From NCBI RefSeq assembly GCF_032917945.1, contig NZ_CP136624.1, positions 1,860,001 through 1,924,000 of the forward strand: 64,000 nucleotides of DNA. The letters run 5' to 3'. The notes under the pieces were generated by a model. It had not been told where the DNA came from and ran no database searches. It saw only the letters and a list, made by a program, of their open reading frames with translations. Each line of letters opens with the position of its first letter. Position 1 is the first letter of the stretch. Shown one piece after another: positions 56,760 through 64,000 of this stretch. Origin of the DNA: Bradyrhizobium sp. sBnM-33. GTDB taxonomy: Bacteria; Pseudomonadota; Alphaproteobacteria; Rhizobiales; Xanthobacteraceae. The position numbers and the translations under genes were made by a program.

Positions 56760-58104
56760 AGTTATCACTGATTTTGATGGTCCAGTTGGAGGGGCATGCG
56801 ACTAGGACAATCGCCGCGAACGAAGCTGATCGACCGCTTGAGCCAGAAGCTGACAGCCGCGCTCGATCTGGCGCGCCTCCAGTGCGGCGTAACCCATGAC
56901 AAGCCCGATAACGTCCGGCTGATGCCGGCGGCCAGGATGACGATGATTGAAGAGGGGGGCGACCGGATAGATGCCCACGCCCTTGACGCGAGCAGCCTCG
57001 ATCAACGCTGCTTCGGACGTTTGGGGCAGATTCGAAACCAGACCACCACATGCAAGCCGGCGGCTGCGCCGTCGATTTGGATTCGGTCGCCAAATCTGCG
57101 GCGCAAAGCGCGAGCAGGATTTGCCGGCGCTCGCCGTTGCGCCGTCGGACTCGCTTGACGTGCCTATCGTATGCACCGGTCTCGAGCATCGTCGCGAGCG
57201 CTTCCTGCTCGATCAGCGGCGTGTGCCTGTCCGTGATCTGCTTGGCCGCGGCGAACAGGGGCTGGAGTTCAGAGGGCACCACCAGATAGCCGATCCTCAG
57301 CGTAGGCGAGAGCGTCTTGGAGACGGTCCCAAGATAGATGACGTCCTCGCTACCTGCGAGCGCGTGCAGTGGGGGGACCGGCTTCGTGTCGTATCGATAC
57401 TCACTGTCGTAGTCGTCCTCGATTACGTAGGCATCGAACTTCCTTGCCCAGGCGAGCAACTGGTGCCGACGCGCGATCGGCATGACGCCGCCCAGCGGAA
57501 ATTGATGCGACGGCGTCACGTACGCAAGCCGCGCTTCGATCTTCGCAACCCGCTCCGTGTCCAGTCCCTCGACGTCGACCGGAATCGGCACCGCGGCTGC
57601 CCCGGTGGCCGAGAAGACGAGCCTTGCCATCAGGTAGCCAGGGTCTTCCATGACGAACCGATCGTCGGAGTTGAGCAGCAGTCGCGCACACAAGTCGAGC
57701 CCTTGCTGCGAACCGTTCACGATGATGATTTGATCCACTTCGCATCGCACGGTCCTCGAACGCCAGAGATAGGGCTGCAGCGCCATCCGCAGCCGTCGAG
57801 AGCCGCAAGGATCGTTGTAGGCCAATCTCGCGGGCCGCCGTGTCATTGCAGCGACCGCGGCTCTTTCCACGCGAGCACGGGGAAATCCGAAGGTGAGAGG
57901 TCACCATACCGAAAATTTGCGAGGAGGTTGCGAGGTTGTTCCTCCGAGCGCGGCGCGACCTGTCTCAAACGCTCACCGTAGCCCGACAGTCGCACCTTAC
58001 GTGACAATGGCCGCCACGTCGCGCGCACGCGCCCCCTCTCGACAACAGCTTGTGCAACGCGCGGTCGTGCGCCATGGCGGATCTCGATGAAGCCTTCCGC
58101 CGGC
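56760..58104 (-). pseudogene. MocR/PdxR-type regulator, aminotransferase part, 5' truncated and frameshifted
   Basis: The frame 57870-56749 holds a fold-type I aminotransferase domain (VNGSQQGLDLCARLL, IEDDYDSEYRY, YLGTVSKTLSPTLRIGY with the PLP Lys) as found in MocR-family regulators. A shift near 57850 separates it from the linker (IEIRHGARPRVA, LSPSDFP), and another near 57060 destroys the C terminus. The N-terminal GntR-type DNA-binding domain is not here but at 60135-60282, beyond an inserted block. Confidence 0.8.
57526..58104 (+). repeat. 579-bp direct repeat, copy 1
   Basis: This stretch recurs at 59557-60135, offset 2031 bp, with no difference seen by eye. It includes part of the MocR-like gene and the same frameshift. 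Confidence 0.9.
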
Positions 58105-58150
58105 ACGAAGCGCGCGATGCGTGTCCAAAATCCGACGCCGACGCAAAGCA

Positions 58151-58166
58151 TGTCAGGTTACATACA
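58151..58166 (+). promoter_or_regulatory. NifA upstream activating sequence for the redoxin gene
   Basis: Perfect TGT-N10-ACA, 67 bp before the -24 element. The A/T-rich stretch between them (about 58190-58205) could bind IHF. Confidence 0.8.
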
Positions 58167-58232
58167 GGGGATCCTACTGGCGTGTGGATGTTTTTCAAAG
58201 CTTTGTCATGTGCTTAGTGCGCGAGGACAGCC

Positions 58233-58248
58233 TGGCACGTTGATTGCT
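58233..58248 (+). promoter_or_regulatory. Sigma-54 (-24/-12) promoter of the redoxin gene
   Basis: TGGCACG-TTGA-TTGCT matches the sigma-54 consensus fully and ends 51 bp before the ATG at 58300. Confidence 0.85.
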
Positions 58249-58299
58249 AACTCAGATGAAGCGACAAGGTCGCGCAACAAGCAACATTGGGAAAAAATC

Positions 58300-59490
58300 A
58301 TGGTGCTGCGCATGGCGTCCCCGGCTCCTTCGCTCAAAGTCGAGAACTGGCTGCGTGGCGAGCCCCTCACGAACTTCCAGCCCGGGAAAGTGTACATCGT
58401 CGAATTTTGGGCAAGTTGGTGCGGCCCATGTGTGGGGGCGATGCCCCATCTGATAGAGCTGCAAGCAAAATACAAAGACGAGGGGCTTGAGGTCGTCGGA
58501 GTCGCAGCTAGTGAAGAAGCACCAATCGCGGATCAGGCTCGCACCAAGTTGGACGCATGGTTGACTGAAAAGTTCTCAAATCTGAACTATCGAATCGGGT
58601 TCGACAGTACAGGCGAAATGAACAAGCTTTGGATGGATGCCAGCTCTTCTCTTGGGATTCCGAGATCGTTCGTCGTCGACCGCGACGGCCACATTGCCTT
58701 TATCGGTCATCCGATCCAAATCGACGACGTCTTGCCGAAAATTATCAACGGCACTTGGCGCACCAGCTATCAAGCTAAAGCCGCTGATGCGAAACGGATT
58801 GCGGCAGACCAACGCTTGGCGCGCGAACTCTCAATCCTCCAGACAATTCGACCGGCGATGGAAGCAAAGGATTGGCCGGCAGCGCTCTCAGCGGTCGAAG
58901 AGGGCATTGCCGCGATGCCGGACAATCTCAAGTTCCGCGAGATTCATGCGGATCTGTTGCTTCACAAAATGCGCGACACGGCGACCGGCTTCCAGGTCTT
59001 ACGCCAACTGGTTCGAGATGCGATCGAGAAACAGTCAGAGGCTGTGCGTGGGCTGGCTACTGTGATGCGGCAACTGTTTGATCCGGAGAACGATAAGGCC
59101 CACCTTCCGCGTGCCGAGCGCTTTGCGATCGGCAGGGATGTGTCGGAACATATCCTCAATTCTGGGCAAGCTAGCGGTGGCCTCAACTTCTATTCTTATG
59201 GGGTGGTCGCTCAGTATTACTACGAGAGTGGTGACAAGCAACGCGCGATCGAGCTGATCGAGCGGGCGATGACATGGCTAGACGATCCAAAAGCTATGCC
59301 GGACGCTATGAGGGAAGCTACGAAAAAGTATTATATGCCGCGGTTGCTCCAAACCTTGGCCAACTACAGGGGCGAGAAGTTTTGTTGCAGCGGGTCTTGT
59401 TCGATTTCGCAGGAAAACTCTCAAAATGCAGCCGCAGGAGGAGACATGAACGGGGATGTTAATCGAAGATGCACGATCGGGGCTATTTAA
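58300..59490 (+). CDS. TlpA-like thioredoxin-fold protein with long helical C-terminal region
   Basis: From ATG 58300 the protein has 396 residues. Residues 5-150 form a TlpA/AhpC-type thioredoxin domain with the redox pair Cys41-Gly-Pro-Cys44 in FWASWCGPC and a cis-Pro in LGIPRSFVVD. Residues 170-370 are helical and TPR-like (AAADQRLARELS, AALSAVEEGIAAMPD, YYYESGDKQRAIELIERA). The last 30 residues hold CCSGSC. No signal peptide follows from this start, so it is probably cytoplasmic. A NifA site and sigma-54 promoter directly upstream place it in the nif regulon; a role in redox protection or Fe-S/nitrogenase maturation is inference. A longer frame to 58087 begins in the flanking repeat, before the promoter, and is rejected. 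Confidence 0.8.
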   Translation: MVLRMASPAPSLKVENWLRGEPLTNFQPGKVYIVEFWASWCGPCVGAMPHLIELQAKYKDEGLEVVGVAASEEAPIADQARTKLDAWLTEKFSNLNYRIGFDSTGEMNKLWMDASSSLGIPRSFVVDRDGHIAFIGHPIQIDDVLPKIINGTWRTSYQAKAADAKRIAADQRLARELSILQTIRPAMEAKDWPAALSAVEEGIAAMPDNLKFREIHADLLLHKMRDTATGFQVLRQLVRDAIEKQSEAVRGLATVMRQLFDPENDKAHLPRAERFAIGRDVSEHILNSGQASGGLNFYSYGVVAQYYYESGDKQRAIELIERAMTWLDDPKAMPDAMREATKKYYMPRLLQTLANYRGEKFCCSGSCSISQENSQNAAAGGDMNGDVNRRCTIGAI

Positions 59491-59556
59491 GCGCCTTCGA
59501 AGCGCTCGCGACCAGCAGAATCATTCAGGGCGATTGCGACACGCAGGTCACAAGGA

Positions 59557-60135
59557 AAGCCGCGCTTCGATCTTCGCAACCCGCTCCGTGTCCAGTCCCT
59601 CGACGTCGACCGGAATCGGCACCGCGGCTGCCCCGGTGGCCGAGAAGACGAGCCTTGCCATCAGGTAGCCAGGGTCTTCCATGACGAACCGATCGTCGGA
59701 GTTGAGCAGCAGTCGCGCACACAAGTCGAGCCCTTGCTGCGAACCGTTCACGATGATGATTTGATCCACTTCGCATCGCACGGTCCTCGAACGCCAGAGA
59801 TAGGGCTGCAGCGCCATCCGCAGCCGTCGAGAGCCGCAAGGATCGTTGTAGGCCAATCTCGCGGGCCGCCGTGTCATTGCAGCGACCGCGGCTCTTTCCA
59901 CGCGAGCACGGGGAAATCCGAAGGTGAGAGGTCACCATACCGAAAATTTGCGAGGAGGTTGCGAGGTTGTTCCTCCGAGCGCGGCGCGACCTGTCTCAAA
60001 CGCTCACCGTAGCCCGACAGTCGCACCTTACGTGACAATGGCCGCCACGTCGCGCGCACGCGCCCCCTCTCGACAACAGCTTGTGCAACGCGCGGTCGTG
60101 CGCCATGGCGGATCTCGATGAAGCCTTCCGCCGGC
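59557..60135 (+). repeat. 579-bp direct repeat, copy 2
   Basis: Second copy of 57526-58104. Together the copies bracket the 1452-bp block with the redoxin gene. Confidence 0.9.
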
Positions 60136-60282
60136 GAGTTGCTCATAGGCGATCGTCACCGTACCGCGAGACACGCCGAGTTCCCCGGCGAGGGCGCGGG
60201 ACGACGGCAGCAGCCCATCGGCGCCGTACACGCGCCCCAGGATCTGATCCCTAAGCGCTTCGTAGATCTGACGCGCTCCCAT
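59557..60282 (-). pseudogene. MocR/PdxR-type regulator, N-terminal part
   Basis: ATG 60282 begins MGARQIYEALRDQILG and a GntR-type winged helix (LPSSRALAGELGVSRGTV). A one-base insertion at the edge of the duplicated block (about 60133) shifts the frame before IEIRHGARP. The same internal frameshift as in copy 1 follows, and the gene stops abruptly at 59557. With 56760-57525 it would make one complete regulator gene. Confidence 0.75.
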
Positions 60283-60367
60283 TCGCGGGGTGCGGTGCCT
60301 TAGACTACTTTCCGGCGCAAAATTCGCGCTTCTAACCAGACTGGTCAACCGCGCGGACAACGACAAA

Positions 60368-60390
60368 GCCCCGCCAGGGGCTGGCGGGGC
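60368..60390 (-). terminator. Strong GC-rich hairpin
   Basis: GCCCCGCCA and TGGCGGGGC pair perfectly over nine bases with a five-base loop. On the minus strand it is followed by TTTGT, consistent with a terminator just beyond the end of the ISNCY relic. Confidence 0.6.
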
Positions 60391-60419
60391 CTTGAGAAGC
60401 CAGATTGGGCTGGGACGGA

Positions 60420-60906
60420 CTACGGTTGGCGTGACTGGTTTTCCATCGCGCGTCCGATATTGATGAGGTTGTCGGCGACGACGCCGAGGCCGACCCAGCG
60501 TTTCATTCCGATGCTGCCCTTGTAGCGGCAGCGATCGAGCCCGTGTCGCCGTTTGACGACGCTGATACGTCCCTCGCATCCGGTTCGCCATTTCTGACCG
60601 TTACGGAACCAGCGCTTTTTCTGCTCACGCTTGCGCTCGGCGCTCTTGGTCGAGCGATTGGGAATGCAGACGCGTTTGACGCCTCTGGCACTGCAGCTTC
60701 GTTCCTGGCGGAGTAAAATCCAGCAGCCGGCCACGACTGCGGCTCTTGGGATGCCGTCTCGCCAGCGCCTCATATACCGCAGCTACGATCTGTTCATCAG
60801 CCAGAACGCGGTCGGCATGCTCCATCCAACCTTCGCGAAGATCGCTCACTTCTTCGGCGATCAAGCCATCGCCGAAGCTCAGTTGCACTCTGCGCGTCTC
60901 AATCAC
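60420..60906 (-). pseudogene. ISNCY-family transposase with internal deletion
   Basis: A GTG at 60906 begins an N-terminal part (VIETRRVQLSFGDGLIAEEV, EALARRHPKSRSRGR) that jumps directly, across a large deletion and a frame change, to the C-terminal part (CEGRISVVKRRHGLDRCRYKG, GLGVVADNLINIGRAM). The catalytic centre is lost. This element is a different member of the family from that at 17044. Confidence 0.75.
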
Positions 60907-61249
60907 GCTTCTTCCTCCCGCCCCGCGGCGCCGCCGCATCGGGGCCCAGCAGGTCGTGATTGAGCTCGCAGATCGCTTCGATCGCTTCTTTCAGCTTCTG
61001 ATAGTTGTCCAGCCAACGGCGCACTTCAGCAACGCGTTCACGGCGCACGCTGAACTGACGAACGCGTCCGCCGCCATAGCTCACCGTCAGCACGTACACT
61101 TGGTGCCCTTCGCCACGCGCACATTTCGGGCAGCCGCTCTTGTGACGAACAGTGCGCTCCAGCAGCGAACCAGCAGCAGTTCGCCGGTGACCGGCAGCTT
61201 GCCGACAAGCTTCTCGCGGGTTTGAAGAGCTCGATCTCGAATCATTCAT
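60899..61249 (-). CDS. DUF6788-type IS accessory protein
   Basis: The 116-residue frame contains GSLLERTVRHKSGCPKCARG, HQVYVLTVSYGGGRVRQF and VRRWLDNYQKLKEAI, typical of the short DUF6788 proteins encoded before ISNCY transposases. It overlaps the transposase GTG by a few bases. Its role is unknown; with the transposase deleted it is an orphan. Confidence 0.65.
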   Translation of the reverse strand: MNDSRSSSSNPREACRQAAGHRRTAAGSLLERTVRHKSGCPKCARGEGHQVYVLTVSYGGGRVRQFSVRRERVAEVRRWLDNYQKLKEAIEAICELNHDLLGPDAAAPRGGRKKRD

Positions 61250-61648
61250 AAGAATGAATCAATATCACCCACACAAGTCAACGCTGATGCCGTCCGATCT
61301 TGCAGTTTTCGCCCCACCAAGCGATTCTGGCTGCCTCAAAAGGCAGCCGAAATTTGCGTCGGAAAGTAGAGTAGGGGGCGTCTTCATCTGGGCCATCAAA
61401 AGTTCGCATAACTACGCTTGCTTGATAAGCCACTCTCTAGCTATTCGGGTTGAATGCCAAGCTGTTCTGAGGAGTTAGCGGCGCAGGCAACCCAGGGCGC
61501 TATTCCGGGCGTTGCCGCAGAATCCAATCCAGCAGGTCTTCGTTTCGGCGACCGCTTCGTGCGTGCTGGTCAACGGCGGCCGGTGCGGACGCAAGCGCCA
61601 TACGGCGCAAATGCAGTTCGCCCCCGGTAGCAAACCGTAATCTTTCTG
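61250..61648. other. Gene-free stretch between IS elements
   Basis: No coding sequence, repeat or regulatory motif recognised. Confidence 0.5.
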
Positions 61649-61652
61649 CTAG

Positions 61653-63099
61653 GAGCCTGTCCAGTTAGCTTTGGGAAGGCAGTTTTATCTTGATAATGGC
61701 GGCTCAGGCGGCCCTTGCGAGCTTGACGAGGTTGTGAGCGGTGCAGATGAGCGCCCATTCTGCGCTGACCTTTTCGATGCCGCGCAGCAGGAATTGCCTG
61801 AACCCTCTTGCCTGTTTGATCTGTCCGAAGACGGCTTCGACGATCTGCTTACGCAAGCGGTAGCGACTTCGGTAGCCGGCGCGCTTGAGCTTGGTGCTCA
61901 TCCTGGCGATCAGCGAGCCGGGTCTTGAAGCCTTTTTCGCGGTGGCGGATTTGGTGCCGTGCTTCTGCCTTCCGGTGGCGATGTAGCCCTCGATGCGCCG
62001 CCGTTTGATCGTGCGAAGATTGGCGTCGGAGCAGTAGCCGGCGTCGGCCGATACTTCGTCGGGATTGGTCCCCAGATTGGCCCTGATCCCGTCGAGCAAC
62101 GGCGCCAGTTGCGCCTGATCGAGGAACTGGTCAGCGTCTGCGCCACGATGATCTGATGGGCACCATCGACCGCGGCCTGGGCGTTGTAGCCCTGGATGTA
62201 ACCGTCCTTGGTCTTCAGAATGCGGCTTTCCGGGTCGGTGAAATTGCGTTGCGCCTTGCCGTCGGGCTCCGTGTTCGGCGGCGCGGACGTCTTGCCGTTC
62301 TTTTTGCCCCCTTCGGCGATGCGGCGCTCCTCGGCTTCGGCCCGCGCCTTGCGCTCCGCCTCGGCTGCGGCCTTGGCTTCGGCCTCCAGCGCGGCCTTGG
62401 CCTCGCGGATCTTCTCAAGCCGCTTCTGCTTGTCGGCCACCCAATCGGGCATCTCGTCGCCGCGCTTGTCGCCGTAGAGCTTATCCTCCTGCGCATCGGC
62501 GGCCTCCGCCGCCTTGAGCCAGCGGTCGACCTCCGCTGCAAGCTCCGCTTCCCGCTTCTTCATGCGATCATAGCTCATCGCCTTGTGCTTGGACGCGTTC
62601 GCCTTTATCTTGGTGCCGTCAAGCGCCACGTGCCCGAGCTTCACCAACCCGGCCTTCTCGGCCAGCTTCAACACCTGCACGAACAGGTCGGCCAGCGCCT
62701 TAAGATGCCGCCGCCGGAACTCCGAGATCGTGCGGAAGTCCGCCGGGTCGCCGGCCACGATCATCATGAAATCCGCCCGCTCCACCGCCGCCCTGGCGAT
62801 CCGCCGCGACGAGTAGATGCCGCTCGCATAGCCGTGTAGAAGCAGCGCCGTCATCATCCGCGGATCAAACGGCGGCTGACCCAGCCCGCTCCGGTAGCTG
62901 CCTAGGATCGCCGATAGATCAAGGCTTTCCTTGACCAGCGACACGATCAACCGCGAAACGTGGTCCTGCGGCACATAGTCCTGCACGCTCGGCGGCAGAA
63001 GCTGGACCTCGTCGATCTTCCAGGGGCGAAATTCCTTGCTCATGGCCACGCAAGAATCAGACTCGCACCCTCTTGACCAGTCACTACTCAGACAGGCTC
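61653..63099 (-). mobile_element. IS1182-type insertion sequence with CTAG target duplication
   Basis: The ends are perfect inverted repeats over at least nine bases (GAGCCTGTC at 61653; GACAGGCTC ending at 63099), flanked by CTAG at 61649-61652 and 63100-63103, a plausible 4-bp target duplication. The element is 1447 bp and contains one transposase gene on the minus strand. Confidence 0.85.
61704..63049 (-). pseudogene. IS1182-family transposase, one frameshift
   Basis: ATG 63049 begins MAMSKEFRPWKIDEVQLLPP and the N-terminal domain (DHVSRLIVSLVKESL), the first catalytic block (HVALDGTKIKANASKHKAMS) and a charged linker rich in Lys, Glu and Ala. Near 62135 a small deletion shifts the frame; the second half (MLDGIRANLGTNPDEV, SADAGYCSD, EAVFGQIKQARGFRQF with the DDE residues) continues in another frame to 61704. 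A single indel separates it from an active gene, so insertion was recent. Confidence 0.85.
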
Positions 63100-64000
63100 C
63101 TAGGGCACTTTCAATGAACTCAGGCGCTGCATAGCCGCGGTTTTCACCGAATTATGGATTGCCTCGGGAAAGCCCTCTGGCAGCTCGCTTTCAATTTTGC
63201 CGAGCGCAGCTTCAGCGGTAAAGGCGACACGTTCGATTGATTCCTGAACAAGCTTTTTCGGTACGCCCGCCGCTTCGCTTGTCTGCAAGAAATGCCGGCC
63301 GTCTACTTCGGCAATCCTGTATTGATTGTTTGTCCCTACCGACATTGCGAGCTTCATCTGCTTGCGCCGAATTTGACCGGTGTCCAGACTCGGCTGTGCC
63401 GTGAGCACGTCGTAAAGCGGTGTCAGATGGTAGCGGCCGCCGGGCGTGATGAAGATGCTGAAATTCTTCGCATGGCCATCGGTCGCGCCAATCAGCCAAA
63501 AGAAGATTTGCGCTCTGAGCAGCGTCGCCTGATCATCAGCGGGCGTGTCACTGCCTTTGAGCAGATCAAGAAGCTTCACCATGCCGGGACCGCCATCGCT
63601 CTGGTATTTGCGCGTCGGCGGGACCGACAGTGCCTGACAGCAGTCCTCCTGCGGCAGGCGGAGCAGGCGGCCATCCTTCGTCCACCGCCGGTCGAAGCGC
63701 TCGATGACGAGCGCCGTGGTCTTACCGAAAGTCGCAATCTCGGCATGGTTCACCGGCAAGCCGGAAGCGGCGGCAAGTCTCAGGCAGTAGTATTCATTCT
63801 CAACGCTGTTCGAAAGGTCGATGCCGTTGGGCAGTTCCCCGATCTGCGTCTTGAAAATATGGGTCGTCGGCGTGGTGCCGTGCGGCTTGAGCCACTTGCC
63901 GCCGTGCCGCAGCAGCGCCGTTTTCTCCTGCGCTCCTGCCACGGAAATCCGGAAAAGATCGTCGCGCGTAAGCCCGAGCGGAGTCTGGGCAAGCCCGTTG
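63100..64000 (-). CDS. hipA: HipA-family kinase, 5' end outside the window
   Basis: The frame is open to the window edge, so the N terminus is missing; the GTG at 63942 is internal (VAGAQEKTALL). Visible HipA features are GAQEKTALLR (phosphate-binding loop), KTQIGELPNGIDL, LVIERFDRRW, and the catalytic loop WLIGATDGHAKNFS. HipA kinases phosphorylate aminoacyl-tRNA synthetases or similar targets and are restrained by a HipB antitoxin, whose gene would lie upstream, beyond the window. The TAG stop at 63102-63100 is part of the CTAG target of the adjacent IS, so the reading frame kept its natural end. Confidence 0.88.
   Translation of the reverse strand, partial: NGLAQTPLGLTRDDLFRISVAGAQEKTALLRHGGKWLKPHGTTPTTHIFKTQIGELPNGIDLSNSVENEYYCLRLAAASGLPVNHAEIATFGKTTALVIERFDRRWTKDGRLLRLPQEDCCQALSVPPTRKYQSDGGPGMVKLLDLLKGSDTPADDQATLLRAQIFFWLIGATDGHAKNFSIFITPGGRYHLTPLYDVLTAQPSLDTGQIRRKQMKLAMSVGTNNQYRIAEVDGRHFLQTSEAAGVPKKLVQESIERVAFTAEAALGKIESELPEGFPEAIHNSVKTAAMQRLSSLKVP

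Noticed and set aside
57526..60135. Composite transposon bounded by the 579-bp repeats
   Set aside because: The repeats contain regulator pseudogene sequence and no transposase or terminal inverted repeats.

Overview
The window looks like part of the symbiosis island of a Bradyrhizobium-type nodulating alphaproteobacterium. Three things point there. It holds a nifDKENX cluster without a linked nifH, under a sigma-54/NifA promoter. It holds two tts boxes (TtsI-dependent type III secretion promoters), each in front of an effector-like gene. It also has a NodV/NodW-like two-component pair and a very high density of insertion-sequence remnants and broken genes. A palindromic repeat of the kind common in Bradyrhizobium lies between sufB and sufC.

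Layout. 2-15691: the 3' part of a giant NRPS gene (five adenylation domains, then a thioesterase) built from almost identical repeated blocks. 15898-18462: a broken IS110 element and an ISNCY transposase. 18929-22765 (minus): a lone receiver protein, a NodW-like regulator and a frameshifted NodV-like kinase. 22980-25985: an IS5 remnant and a prolyl oligopeptidase that has lost its catalytic Asp. 26265-28229: an intact GH127 beta-L-arabinofuranosidase. 28261-32113: two effector-like genes under divergent tts boxes, one intact with a nuclear-localisation-like motif, one decayed. 32650-35745: a graveyard of IS3, IS110, molybdenum-enzyme accessory and nifA fragments. 35842-45266: a NifA-regulated fdxN followed by a sufBCDS operon in which only sufC is intact, then a broken doxX, an intact malic enzyme and an N-terminally truncated sufE. 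45321-53233: the intact nifD-K-E-N-X operon with two NifX-associated small genes and fdxB. 53859-56702: secreted-protein, globin and PaiB pseudogenes plus an intact LysE-type exporter and a zinc-ribbon protein. 56760-60282: a MocR/PdxR-type regulator pseudogene split by a block carrying a TlpA-like redoxin, flanked by a perfect 579-bp direct repeat. 60420-64000: a second ISNCY relic, a complete IS1182-type element and a partial hipA.

How the genes work together. The nif operon makes the MoFe protein and the FeMo-co assembly scaffold, with dedicated ferredoxins (fdxN, fdxB) supplying electrons. Malic enzyme fits the C4-dicarboxylate metabolism of bacteroids. The redoxin gene at 58300 has its own perfect NifA site and -24/-12 promoter, so it probably belongs to the nif regulon. 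The tts-controlled genes, the GH127 enzyme and the NRPS peptide would act on or around the host plant.

The strongest unusual signals are: (1) the NRPS, where only about 0.4-kb substrate-pocket cassettes differ between otherwise near-identical modules, and from which a partial peptide D-Gln / D-aromatic / Leu / D-Ser / Asn can be read; (2) the NifA-controlled TlpA-like gene inside a 579-bp duplication; (3) the decaying suf operon that keeps only sufC; and (4) an arabinofuranosidase next to type III effector genes. All functional calls come from reading the sequence by eye; no database search was run.
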